Shown: positions 17,913 to 27,047 of the stretch, piece after piece
Layout: each line of letters opens with the position of its first letter
Numbering within the stretch: position 1 is the stretch's first letter
From: Sphingobium cupriresistens
GTDB lineage: Bacteria; Pseudomonadota; Alphaproteobacteria; Sphingomonadales; Sphingomonadaceae
NCBI RefSeq assembly: GCF_004152865.1
Contig: NZ_SEOO01000004.1
Location: forward strand, 1 to 64,000
Direction: 5' to 3'
DNA length: 64,000 nt
The notes under the pieces: generated by a model
Seen by the model: only the letters and a program-made list of their open reading frames with translations
Told to the model about the DNA's origin: nothing
Database searches by the model: none
Position numbers and translations under genes: made by a program

Positions 17913-19778
17913 ATGAGCCTGCAATTCGGCATCGCCACCGTCTCACTCAGCGGCACGCTGGAGGAAAAGCTGCGCGCCGCATCCGCCGCGGGCTTTGACG
18001 GCGTCGAAATCTTCGAAAACGACCTGATCGCCTCGCCGCTGCGCCCGCGCGACGTCCGCGCGATGCTCGATGATCTTGGCCTGACCTGTATGCTCTACCA
18101 GCCCTTCCGCGATTTCGAAGGGATGCCCGGCGCCATGCGCCAGCGCGCCTTCGACCGCGCAAAGGCCAAATTCGACCTGATGGGCGAATTGGGCACACGC
18201 CACATCCTCCTTTGCTCCAATTGCTCGCCCCACGCGCTGGGCGAACGCAACCGCATCGTCGCCGACTTCCAGCAACTGGGCGATCTGGCCGCCAGTCACG
18301 ACATCATCGTGGGCTATGAAGCACTCGCCTGGGGCCGCCATGTCTTCGACCATCGCGACGCCTGGGCGATCGTGGAGGCGGTCGATCACCCCCATGTCGG
18401 CATCATCCTCGACAGTTTCCATTCCTTGTCGCGCGGCATCCCCAGCGACAGCATCCGCGCCATCCCCGGCGACAAAATCGCCTTCGTCCAACTCGCCGAC
18501 GCGCCTAAACTGGACATGGACCTGCTCTATTGGAGCCGCCATTTCCGCAACTTCCCCGGCCAAGGGGGCTTGCCGGTCGAAGCCTATGTCGCCGAAATAT
18601 TGGCGACCGGCTATACTGGTCCCTTGTCGCTCGAAATCTTCAACGACCGTTTCCGCGGCTGGTCCGCAGACCTGATCGCCGCCGACGGCCTGCGATCGCT
18701 ATGCCATGTCGAAGATGCCGCGCTGCGCCTGCTTGATCGCCCCACCGCTGCGCCGCCGCCACCCCATGTCCGCCCCGAATTTGTCGAGTTCGCCGTCAGC
18801 GACGCGGACGTCCCGGCGCTCGAAGCGATGTTCGGCTCGCTCGGCTTCACCCGCACCGGCATCCACCCGGCCAAGGCGGTCAGCCGCTGGCAGGCCGGAT
18901 CGGTCAACCTCGTCATCAACGCCGAACGTCATGGTTTCGGCCATGATTTCCGCCTGGCCCATGGTCCCTCCATTTGCGCCGTCGGCCTCGTCGTGCCGGA
19001 TCGCGACGCCGTCGCCGCGCGCGCCGCGCATCTGGGCATCCGCACGGTGGACGATAGCGACGCGCCGGGCAATCTCGCCTTCCCGGCGCTGCGCGGCATC
19101 GGCGGCAGCCTCGTCTATCTGATCGGGGAAGGGGAGGCCGCCGCCATGTGGGACGGCGAATTTACGCCCACCGGCGCGCCCTATGACGCATCCCCGCTCG
19201 CTATCGATCATCTCGCCGCGGTCGTCCGCATCGAGGAATATCTCTCCTGGCAACTCTATTGGCGCTCGCTCTTTGGCCTCCAGCAAAGCTTCCAGGCCGA
19301 TGTCATCGACCCCTCCGGCCTGGTCCTCAGCCAGCCGCTCCAGTCGCCGGACGGCGCGCTGCGTGTGACGCTCAATGCCTCCGAGGCGCTCGGCACCTTG
19401 TCGTCGCGCTTCGTCGAACATAATCTGGGCGGTGGCTATCAGCATATTGCGCTGTCCACGCCGGACCTGCTGGCGACCGCCGGTCACATGGCAGGCAAAG
19501 ACGCCGACATCCTGCCGATACCGCCCAATTATCATGAGGACATCGCCGCCCGTTTTGGTCTCGACGACCAGCGCATTGCGGCCCTGGCGCAAGCGAACAT
19601 TCTTTACGATGCCGACGGCGTTGGCGAATATTTGCAACTCTACAGTCGCGCCTTCCGCAAGCGCTTCTTCTTCGAATTTGTCGAACGCGACCATTATCAG
19701 GGCTATGGCGCACCCAACGCCAGCATCCGCCTCGCCTCGCAGGAACGCTATAAAAACGCCGCTAACGACCCGGAATGA
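17913..19778 (+). CDS. quiC: 3-dehydroshikimate dehydratase, QuiC type (TIM barrel + HPPD-like domain)
   Basis: A 621-residue two-domain protein. Residues 1-275 form a sugar-phosphate-isomerase-like TIM barrel with metal ligands at Glu136 (GYEALAWG), Asp167 (IILDSFHS), Gln193 (FVQLADAP) and Glu241 (LSLEIFND). This is the ligand set known for bacterial QuiC dehydratases. Residues about 285-610 are a VOC/HPPD-like domain, as in the two-domain Pseudomonas enzyme, and length agrees. It converts 3-dehydroshikimate to protocatechuate. AGGGAGGA precedes the ATG, 22 bp after the dehydrogenase stop. Protocatechuate ring-cleavage genes are not in the window. Confidence 0.9.
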   Translation: MSLQFGIATVSLSGTLEEKLRAASAAGFDGVEIFENDLIASPLRPRDVRAMLDDLGLTCMLYQPFRDFEGMPGAMRQRAFDRAKAKFDLMGELGTRHILLCSNCSPHALGERNRIVADFQQLGDLAASHDIIVGYEALAWGRHVFDHRDAWAIVEAVDHPHVGIILDSFHSLSRGIPSDSIRAIPGDKIAFVQLADAPKLDMDLLYWSRHFRNFPGQGGLPVEAYVAEILATGYTGPLSLEIFNDRFRGWSADLIAADGLRSLCHVEDAALRLLDRPTAAPPPPHVRPEFVEFAVSDADVPALEAMFGSLGFTRTGIHPAKAVSRWQAGSVNLVINAERHGFGHDFRLAHGPSICAVGLVVPDRDAVAARAAHLGIRTVDDSDAPGNLAFPALRGIGGSLVYLIGEGEAAAMWDGEFTPTGAPYDASPLAIDHLAAVVRIEEYLSWQLYWRSLFGLQQSFQADVIDPSGLVLSQPLQSPDGALRVTLNASEALGTLSSRFVEHNLGGGYQHIALSTPDLLATAGHMAGKDADILPIPPNYHEDIAARFGLDDQRIAALAQANILYDADGVGEYLQLYSRAFRKRFFFEFVERDHYQGYGAPNASIRLASQERYKNAANDPE

Positions 19779-19814
19779 TTGCGCGAATTAGAAGATGATG
19801 ACTTTAACGCGAAG

Positions 19815-19950
19815 CGTTCGTCCTGAGTAGCCATTGAGCGAAGCCGGAGTCGGAGGCGACCGAAGGGCAAATGGCGTATCGAAGGATGCGCATGGGCGCG
19901 ATGCTTCGATACGAGCCTTCGGCAAGCTCAGTCTCTACTCAGCACGAACG
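19815..19950. repeat. REP-like intergenic imperfect palindrome
   Basis: A long-range inverted pair bounds this stretch: CGTTCGTCCTGAGTAG (19815-19830) and CTACTCAGCACGAACG (19935-19950). Inside, GTATCGAAGGATGCGCAT and GATGCTTCGATAC (about 19873-19913) form a second inner palindrome. Composition and the CGTCCTGAGTAG...CGAAGGG words resemble dispersed intergenic repeats of sphingomonads. It lies between quiC and the MucR gene and carries no ORF of note. Confidence 0.6.
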
Positions 19951-20000
19951 GATGGTGCGCAACCTAAAGTTATCACGCTCTAGCCGCACCCTGATCGCAA

Positions 20001-20036
20001 CGCGCCGCCGGTCAGGACGGCGCGTGGCGCATTTTT
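20001..20036 (+). terminator. probable Rho-independent terminator downstream of quiC
   Basis: CGCGCCG (20001-20007) pairs with CGGCGCG (20018-20024) over a 10-nt loop and is followed, after TGGCGCA, by TTTTT (20032-20036). It would end plus-strand transcription from the hydroaromatic cluster just before the 3' end of the convergent MucR gene. Confidence 0.5.
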
Positions 20037-20794
20037 CAGGACGCTGCGTCGGCGGTCTCGGCCTTGCCCGCCTTGATGCCCAGCTTCTTGCGCGGGCTTT
20101 TCGCCTTCACCGGCGTCGCCGCCGCGGGCGTTTCGACCGCAGGAGTCGGTGCCGCCGCCGTCGCCGCCTTGGGCTTGCGACCGGGCTTCTTGGCCGCGGG
20201 CTTCGGCGCTGCCTCTGCCTTCACCGCCTCTACGGCCGGAACGTCGGCGGGCTTCGCCGCCGCCTTGCTCTTGGCCGCCGCCACGACGCTCGGCTGCTTG
20301 CGGCTCGCCTTGGGCTTGGGCGCTGCTGCCTCGACCTTCGGCGCTGGCGCAACCGGCGGCGCTTCCGCAGCGGCGGCCGAAGCCGCGCGCGCCTGCGTGC
20401 CACGCTGGCCCAGCCCCAGCTTCTGCGCGACGGCGCGGCGCTGTTCGGAATAGGCCTGCGCCACCATCGGATAGGTCGCGGGCAAGCCATAGCGTTCGCG
20501 ATACTCAGCCGGGGTCAGGCCGTGCGTGGCCAGATGCCGCTTCAGCGTCTTGTACGGACGCCCGTCGATCAGGCTCAAAATATGCTCGCGCGAAGCAATG
20601 CTTTTGCGCACGCTCACCGCCGGCACATGCTCGACCGTCTCCACTGGTTCAGGCGCAGTCTCCGCGATCAACGCGGCCCGCGTCGACTGGATCAGCGCCG
20701 CCAGATCCTCGCTGGCGACTATATTATTGGCGACATAAGCGCTCAACAACTGGACGGTCAGGCTCGTATAATCGGGCTGTTCGGTGTCGGCCAT
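20036..20794 (-). CDS. MucR/Ros-family regulator with long Ala/Lys/Pro-rich tail
   Basis: A 252-residue protein. Residues 1-130 match MucR: PDYTSLTVQLLSAYVANNIVASEDLAALI, then IDGRPYKTLKRHLATHGLTPAEYRERYGLPATYPMVAQAYSEQR. The usual zinc-finger Cys pair is absent (RKSIASREHILSLIDG), as in zinc-independent MucR homologues. Residues 131-252 are a low-complexity tail of Ala, Lys and Pro with repeated KPKA, AAKKPGRKPKAA-like blocks, reminiscent of histone H1 or AT-hook tails; typical MucR proteins are about 130-180 residues. A global, nucleoid-like DNA-binding role is likely. Convergent with quiC. Confidence 0.85.
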   Translation of the reverse strand: MADTEQPDYTSLTVQLLSAYVANNIVASEDLAALIQSTRAALIAETAPEPVETVEHVPAVSVRKSIASREHILSLIDGRPYKTLKRHLATHGLTPAEYRERYGLPATYPMVAQAYSEQRRAVAQKLGLGQRGTQARAASAAAAEAPPVAPAPKVEAAAPKPKASRKQPSVVAAAKSKAAAKPADVPAVEAVKAEAAPKPAAKKPGRKPKAATAAAPTPAVETPAAATPVKAKSPRKKLGIKAGKAETADAAS

Positions 20795-21013
20795 GGAAAC
20801 ATCCTATCCAGATAAGGTCGGGTCGCAGGCTTGACGGTCGGCTGGCCCGATGGACCTTGTGCCCTCGTCCGGCGCTTTTGTCAAAAATGCAGGGGCTGGC
20901 ATAGTGTATCGGGCATCAAGTCACGGATGAAGACTGATCCACATCATCCTTGGCACAGTCCCCAACCCGACTTTGTCGATCCGATCAGACTTGGTTGCCG
21001 ACATAATCGATCA

Positions 21014-22426
21014 TCAGGCCGCGCCCGGCGATCCACCCAGCGCCTTGACCAATGCGATACTCGCCCGCATCCGCTCGATCTCTGCGCTCAGCAACGCGCT
21101 CTGCGCATCCAGCGCGTCGGTCTGGGCGGTGACCACCTCCAGATAGTCGGATGCGCCATCGCGATAGCGGGTGAAGGCCAGGTCGCTGGTGCGCTGCGCC
21201 GCCTGCGCCGCATCGCGCTGGTCGACCAGTTGCACCGACAGATGGCGCAGCGCGGCGATGCCGTCCTCTACTTGCCGGAACGCGCCCAGCACCGTGTCGC
21301 GATACAGCGCCGCCTGCTCTTCATATTCCGCGCGCGACAATCTGACCTGCGCCCGCCGCTTGCCGCCGTCGAACAATGTCAGCGCCGCGGCCAGCGGTCC
21401 TAGGCCCCACACGCTGTTGGACGCATTCAGCAACGACCCGTGCGTGGCCTGCCAACCACCGCTCAGCCCCAGCGTGACCGAAGGGAAGAACGCCGCCCGC
21501 GCCACACCGATCCGGGCATTATTGGCGAACATCCGCCGCTCGGCCGCCGCGACATCGGGCCGCCGCTGCAACAGGGTGGACGGCGCGCCGGTCGGAATGG
21601 CGGGCGCGCTCAGCGTCTGCACCCGCGTAGGAATCGAAAAGTCGGAAGCGACCGCCCCGGTCAGCGCCGCCAGTTCATGCTCGGTCGCGGCGCGATCATT
21701 CGCCACCGCCGAAATCCGCGCCTTGGCGTTGCTCAACGTCGTGCGCGCGCGATTGACGTCGATGCCCGACGCGATCCCGCCCTCATGCCGCGTATCGGTC
21801 AATTGATAGGCGCGCTCGAAAGCCGCCACCGATCGGTGGAGCAGGTCCGCCTGCGCATCCAGACCGCGCAGCCGCGCATAGGCGTCCGCCACCGCCGCCT
21901 GCAAACTCAGCCGCGCCGCCGCCAGGTCGGCCTCGCTCGCCTGCGCGTCCGCGCGCGCGGCCTTCACGCTGTTGCGGATGCGGCCCCACAGGTCCAGCTC
22001 ATAGTCGATCGCCGCGCCGACCGAAAAATCATTATAAGTCCGCGCATCGCCATTGCCCTGGAATCGGTTGCCCGACACGCGCTGGCGCGCGGCATCGCCG
22101 CCCACGCTGACGGTCGGGATCAGGTCCGACCCCTCGACCCGCGCCACCGCGCGCGCCTGGTCGTACCGCGCCAGCGCCGCCGCCAGCGTCGGGCTGGCCG
22201 CCTCCGCCCGCACCTCCAGGTCGTTCAGCACCGGGTCGCCGAACGCTTCCCACCACGCCCCGCGCGGAGCCGTGTCCATCGGCGTGGCCTGGGTCCACCC
22301 CGCCATCTCCTTATAGGCTTGCGGCGCGGCGATCTGCGGCGGCTGATAGGCCGGCGCCATCGAACAGCCGCCCAGCAGCGCCAGCCCCACACTGGCCCCC
22401 GCGCGCCATATGGCCCTAACTGGCAT
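21014..22426 (-). CDS. RND efflux outer-membrane lipoprotein (NodT/OprM type)
   Basis: A 470-residue outer-membrane channel. Lipobox LLGGC near residue 21, two repeated OEP domains with LDLWGRIRNSV, RLRGLDAQADLL and LLQRRPDVAAAERRMFANNARIGVARAAFFPSVTL. The ATG at 22426 with AAGGG upstream is preferred; a GTG at 22435 is possible. It overlaps the end of the adaptor gene by 11 nt and completes a tripartite efflux operon (permease, adaptor, channel), all on the minus strand. Confidence 0.9.
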   Translation of the reverse strand: MPVRAIWRAGASVGLALLGGCSMAPAYQPPQIAAPQAYKEMAGWTQATPMDTAPRGAWWEAFGDPVLNDLEVRAEAASPTLAAALARYDQARAVARVEGSDLIPTVSVGGDAARQRVSGNRFQGNGDARTYNDFSVGAAIDYELDLWGRIRNSVKAARADAQASEADLAAARLSLQAAVADAYARLRGLDAQADLLHRSVAAFERAYQLTDTRHEGGIASGIDVNRARTTLSNAKARISAVANDRAATEHELAALTGAVASDFSIPTRVQTLSAPAIPTGAPSTLLQRRPDVAAAERRMFANNARIGVARAAFFPSVTLGLSGGWQATHGSLLNASNSVWGLGPLAAALTLFDGGKRRAQVRLSRAEYEEQAALYRDTVLGAFRQVEDGIAALRHLSVQLVDQRDAAQAAQRTSDLAFTRYRDGASDYLEVVTAQTDALDAQSALLSAEIERMRASIALVKALGGSPGAA

Positions 22427-23609
22427 GGGCCGCACCCTTGCCGCCGCTCTGCACGCTCACCTTGTCGCCCGACTGGATCGAATCCGGCGGGGAATCGATC
22501 ACCCGCTCGCCGGGCCTGATCCCGCTCGCCACCAGCACCGTCGCGCCTTCGTCGCGGGCGATGCTGATCGGCCGCACGGTCACGCGGCTGTCGCGGCCGA
22601 CCACGGCGACGGTCGGACCGTCATTGCCGTAGAGGATAGCACTACCTGGCAAACTCAATCCATTGCCGCTCCCTTGCCCGACATCGAAGCGGACCTGGGC
22701 GAACGCGCCCGGCTTCAACGCCCGGTCGGGATTGGCCGCCTGCAATTCGACCAGCACCGCGCCCGACTGCGCATCGACTGCGCCGGCGCTGCGCGTCATC
22801 GTCGCGGTAAAGCTGCGGCCGGGAAATTCCGGCAGGGTCAGCGCGGCCGGCATCCCGACCTTCACCTGCGACGAATAGCCCTGCGGCACGCGCACATAGA
22901 TGCGCATCCGGTGGATGTCGGACACGGTGAACAAAGGCTGCGACGCGGCATTGCCCGCCACCACCAGCGCGCCGATCTGCGCCGACCGGCTCGTCACCAC
23001 CCCGTCGAAGGGCGCGGCGAGGCGGGTGAAGCCCTGCAGCGCGCGCAGCCGCTTCACATTGGCCAGCGCCGCATTGGTCACCGCCGATCGCGCGGCCAGA
23101 TCGCCATTTTTCTCGTCCGATTCCTGCTTCGACACCGCATCCTTGGCCAGCATCACGGCCCAGCGCTTGGCGGTCGTGTCGGCCAGGCGCTGCTGCGCAA
23201 GCGCCGTCTGGTAATCGGCCTGCGCGGCGGCGAGTTGCTGATCGATCTCCGGCGCATCGAGCACCGCGAGCGACTGGCCCGCCCGCACATTGTCGCCGAT
23301 ATCGGCCAGCCAGCGGCTGACATAACCGTTGGTCCGCGCATAGATGGCGGCGCTGTTATAGGCCTGGACATTGCCCGGCAGCACCAGCGCCCCGCCCTTG
23401 GCGTCGCTTTGCGGCGACACGATCGCGACCGACGGGATCGCCGCCTTTTGCGCCGTATCGCGCAAATCATTGGTCGCGCCAATCCGGGTCGTCGCGCCGA
23501 TCGCCACGACCGCCAGGGCGATCACGCCCGCGCCGATCCCTACGCGCTTCAGCGTCCGGCTGTCGGGACCGCTGGCGGTCAAATCTTGGGGGGGCTGGCT
23601 ATCCTGCAT
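22416..23609 (-). CDS. RND efflux periplasmic adaptor (HlyD/MFP family)
   Basis: A 397-residue membrane-fusion protein. One N-terminal membrane helix at about residues 20-42 (RVGIGAGVIALAVVAIGATT), then the lipoyl-like half (VLPGNVQAYNSAAIYARTNGYVSRWLADIGDNVRAGQSLAVLDAPEID), a coiled-coil hairpin (about 105-165), the second lipoyl half (RLAAPFDGVVTSRSAQIGALV) and beta-barrel domains. It overlaps the permease stop by 11 nt and the channel gene by 11 nt, so the three are translationally linked. Confidence 0.9.
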   Translation of the reverse strand: MQDSQPPQDLTASGPDSRTLKRVGIGAGVIALAVVAIGATTRIGATNDLRDTAQKAAIPSVAIVSPQSDAKGGALVLPGNVQAYNSAAIYARTNGYVSRWLADIGDNVRAGQSLAVLDAPEIDQQLAAAQADYQTALAQQRLADTTAKRWAVMLAKDAVSKQESDEKNGDLAARSAVTNAALANVKRLRALQGFTRLAAPFDGVVTSRSAQIGALVVAGNAASQPLFTVSDIHRMRIYVRVPQGYSSQVKVGMPAALTLPEFPGRSFTATMTRSAGAVDAQSGAVLVELQAANPDRALKPGAFAQVRFDVGQGSGNGLSLPGSAILYGNDGPTVAVVGRDSRVTVRPISIARDEGATVLVASGIRPGERVIDSPPDSIQSGDKVSVQSGGKGAAHAS

Positions 23610-26600
23610 GGCTGGGCTGCATTTCCATCTGGGGATCGGTGGCTTTTTGGCGGCGGTGGACGAAGGCGAAGATGACGGGCACGAAGAAGAGGGTGGCGAT
23701 GGTGGCGCAGACCAGCCCGCCGATCACGGCGCGGCCCAGCGGCGCATTCTGCTCGCCGCCTTCGCCCAGGCCCAGCGCCATCGGCCCCATGCCGATGATC
23801 ATGGCCAGCGCGGTCATCAACACCGGGCGGAATCGCACCAGCCCCGCCTCCATCGCCGCCTTGGTCGCGTCGCCCAGTTCGGCCAGCTTCTCCCGCGCGA
23901 AACTCACGACCAGGATCGAATTGGCGGTGGCGACACCCATGCACATGATCGCGCCGGTCAGCGCCGGGACCGACAGGGTGGTGCCGGTCACGAATAGCAT
24001 CCACACGATTCCGGCCAATGCGGCGGGCAGGGCGGTGATGATGACGAAGGGATCGACCCAGCTCTGGAAATTGACGACGATCAGCAGGTAGATCAGCACG
24101 ATCGCCCCCGCCAGGCCCCAACCCAGCCCCGAAAAGGCGGTGTTCATCGTCGCATATTGGCCGCGCATGGTGACGGTCGCGCCCTTGGGCACTTCGTTCT
24201 CCAGCGACTTGATCGCGGCGTTGATGTCGCCCGCCACCGCGCCCAGGTCGCGACCCTGCACCGTCGCATAAATGTCCAGCACCGGCGCGATATTATAGTG
24301 CGACACCACCGGCACGGTGCTCGACCGCGCGATCGTGGCGAGGCCACCCAGAGGCTGCACCGCGCCATTGCTCCCCGCGGCGGCCGACACGGGCACATTG
24401 GACAGGTCGCTGATCGATCCCACCAGATATTCGGGCGTCTGCGCGACGACGGGATAGGACACCCCGCTTTTGGGATCGACGAAGAAGACGGGCGCGGTCT
24501 GCGCCGTGCCTGCCAGCGAACTGGCCAGGCTGGTCGTCACGTCCCGCTCGGTCAGCCCATATTGGCTCGCGCGCGACCGGTCCACATCGACGTTCAACTG
24601 CGGCGACCGGCCCGGCTGCTGGATGCGCGCATCGGCCAGGCCGGGGATGGTCGCGATCTTGGCCAACAGCTTCCGCGCATAGGCGCGGTTGGCCGCCGCA
24701 TTCTTGCCCGCGATCTGGATATCGATCGGCGCAGGCGCGCCGAAATTCAGGATCTGGCTGGTGATGTCGGCGGGCAGGAAGGAAAAGCTGGTGCCGGGGA
24801 AACGGCGCGGCAATTGCTCGCGCAGCAGGCCGACGATCGCGTCGGTCGGGCGATGGCCGTGCTTGAGCGCGATCATCATGTCGCCATCCTGCGGGCCGAT
24901 CGTGCCGCTATTATTATAGACGGTGTTGATGGAGCTGACCGGCAGGCCGATATTGTCGGTGATGGCGTCCAGTTCGCGCGCGGGCACCATCTCCTTCACC
25001 GCGGCGGCGATCCGCTCGAACCGCGCGGCCGTATCCTCGATCCGGCTGCCCACCGGCACGCGGACATGCATGGCGATCTGGCCCGAATCCACCGCCGGGA
25101 AGAAATTGCTGCCCAGCATGGGAAGCAACCCGAAGGACAGGAGGACCAGCCCCATGAACCCCAGCAGGAAGGGCTTGCGCGCATTCAGCGCCCGGCGCAG
25201 CAAACCCATATAGCTATGGCGGATCGCCTCGAACCGCCTCTCGAACGCGCGCTGGAACCGCACGAAGATGTTCCGCGATGTCGCATCGCCCGCCATATGG
25301 GCGTCGCCATGGTCGACATGGGGTTTGAGCAGATACATCGCCATTGTCGGCACCAATGTCCGCGACAGGATGAAGGACGCGATCATCGCGAACACCACCG
25401 CCAGCGCCATCGGCACGAACAGGAATCCCGCAACGCCGGGCAGGAAGAACATCGGCACGAACACGATACAGATGCACAGCAGGGATACGAAAGCCGGCGT
25501 CACGATCTGCGCCGCGCCGTCCAATATGGACTCCACGACCCCCTTGCCCTGTTCCAGATGCCAGTTGATATTCTCGATCGTCACCGTGGCGTCGTCGACC
25601 AGGATGCCGACCGCCAGCGCCAGCCCGCCCAGCGTCATGACGTTCAGCGTCTGGCCGAACATCGCCAGCGCCGCGACCGCCGCCAGGATGGCGAGCGGAA
25701 TAGACAAAGCGATAATGACCGTCGATCGCCACGATCCCAGGAACAGCAGGATCATCAGCGACGTCAGCGCCGCGGCCAGCGCGCCTTCATGGATCACGCC
25801 CTCGACCGCCGCCTTGACGAAGATCGACTGGTCGCCGATCATCAATATCTTCAGGCTTTCGGGCAGCGTCGCGCTGATCTTGGGCAGCGCTTCCTTCACC
25901 CCGTCTACGATCGCCAAAGTCGACGTCGCGCCATTCTTCAGCGCGGTCAGCAGCACCGACCGCCGCCCTTCGACATGCACCACATTGGTCTGCGGCCCGT
26001 TGCCGTCGCGGACATAGGCGATGTCGCGCATATAGATGGTCGCGCCGTTCACCACCTTGACCGGCAGGTCGTTCAGCGCCTCGATCGTGCCGGGCGCATT
26101 GTTCAGCCGCACGCTATATTGGGTCGCGCCGATCTTGACGAAACCAGCCGGGTTGATCTGGTTCTGCGCGGCGATCGCGGCGCCGACATCCTGCGCGGTC
26201 AACCCCTTGGACTGCAGCGCCACGGGATTGAGGTCGATCTGGATCTGCCGCTGCTTGCCGCCCGACGGATAGGGCATGGCCAGGCCGGGAATGGTGACCA
26301 GGGGCGGACGGATCTGGTTCTGGCCCAGGTCGAACAATTGCTGTTCGGACAATCCCTTGCCCGACAGCGCCAGTTGCAGGATCGGCACGGTCGATGCGCT
26401 ATAGTTCAGGATCAGCGGCGGCGTGATCCCCGGCGGCATCTGGCGCAACACCGTCTGCGACACCGACGTCACCTGCGCTGTGGCGGTGCGAATGTCGGCG
26501 CCGGGCTGGAAATAGATTTTTACGATGCCGATGCCCTGCATCGACTGGCTCTCGATATGCTCGATATCGTTGACGGTCGTGGTCAACACCCGCTCATAAG

Positions 26601-26799
26601 GGCCGATGATCCGGTTGCTCATATCTTCGGGCGGCAAGCCGGAATATTGCCAGGCCACCGCGATCACCGGAATGCGGATATTGGGGAAGATGTCGACCGG
26701 GGTGCGGATCGCCGCCATGATCCCGACGATCGCGATCAATATCGCCATGACGATGAAGGTCAGCGGTCGATGCAGCGCAACCTTGACGATACCGATCAA
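23599..26799 (-). CDS. RND family efflux permease (AcrB/MexF-like)
   Basis: About 1066 residues, 12 transmembrane helices with two large periplasmic loops. Seen: the first helix LHRPLTFIVMAILIAIVGI, PVDIFPNIRIPVIAVAW, GLALAVGILVDDATVTIENI in TM4 with the proton-relay Asp pair, and GAIMCMGVATANSILVVSFAREK in TM11. The TTG at 26799 (GGGAG just upstream) gives the normal N-terminus; an in-frame start at 26904 would add 35 unlikely residues. Likely exports hydrophobic compounds; substrate not predictable. A LysR gene is divergent across 248 bp. Confidence 0.88.
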   Translation of the reverse strand: MIGIVKVALHRPLTFIVMAILIAIVGIMAAIRTPVDIFPNIRIPVIAVAWQYSGLPPEDMSNRIIGPYERVLTTTVNDIEHIESQSMQGIGIVKIYFQPGADIRTATAQVTSVSQTVLRQMPPGITPPLILNYSASTVPILQLALSGKGLSEQQLFDLGQNQIRPPLVTIPGLAMPYPSGGKQRQIQIDLNPVALQSKGLTAQDVGAAIAAQNQINPAGFVKIGATQYSVRLNNAPGTIEALNDLPVKVVNGATIYMRDIAYVRDGNGPQTNVVHVEGRRSVLLTALKNGATSTLAIVDGVKEALPKISATLPESLKILMIGDQSIFVKAAVEGVIHEGALAAALTSLMILLFLGSWRSTVIIALSIPLAILAAVAALAMFGQTLNVMTLGGLALAVGILVDDATVTIENINWHLEQGKGVVESILDGAAQIVTPAFVSLLCICIVFVPMFFLPGVAGFLFVPMALAVVFAMIASFILSRTLVPTMAMYLLKPHVDHGDAHMAGDATSRNIFVRFQRAFERRFEAIRHSYMGLLRRALNARKPFLLGFMGLVLLSFGLLPMLGSNFFPAVDSGQIAMHVRVPVGSRIEDTAARFERIAAAVKEMVPARELDAITDNIGLPVSSINTVYNNSGTIGPQDGDMMIALKHGHRPTDAIVGLLREQLPRRFPGTSFSFLPADITSQILNFGAPAPIDIQIAGKNAAANRAYARKLLAKIATIPGLADARIQQPGRSPQLNVDVDRSRASQYGLTERDVTTSLASSLAGTAQTAPVFFVDPKSGVSYPVVAQTPEYLVGSISDLSNVPVSAAAGSNGAVQPLGGLATIARSSTVPVVSHYNIAPVLDIYATVQGRDLGAVAGDINAAIKSLENEVPKGATVTMRGQYATMNTAFSGLGWGLAGAIVLIYLLIVVNFQSWVDPFVIITALPAALAGIVWMLFVTGTTLSVPALTGAIMCMGVATANSILVVSFAREKLAELGDATKAAMEAGLVRFRPVLMTALAMIIGMGPMALGLGEGGEQNAPLGRAVIGGLVCATIATLFFVPVIFAFVHRRQKATDPQMEMQPSHAG

Positions 26800-27047
26800 A
26801 CCAGAACTCCCGCCTTCATCGCGCCGACGCCTGTCGCCGGATGCTTGATGCCGCGCCTCTCCGCCCGAAATCGCCTGCAAGGCACAACGGGAACCGGCGG
26901 CCAAACCGCCATGCCGTCCCTGTCCTGTTCTGCGGAGCGGCCGGATTTAGTTTCGAAACGCCACCCTTGGTCCGGCCTATGCGCAGTTGTTTCTTTCCTG
27001 TCCAATATCTAAACAGGCTTGATTGATATCTACAAAGACTTGATCCA

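Noticed and set aside
24157..27012. Plus-strand open frame of about 951 codons
   Set aside because: Mirror of the RND permease codons; composition (Arg/His/Asp-rich) and lack of any fold identify it as a shadow frame.
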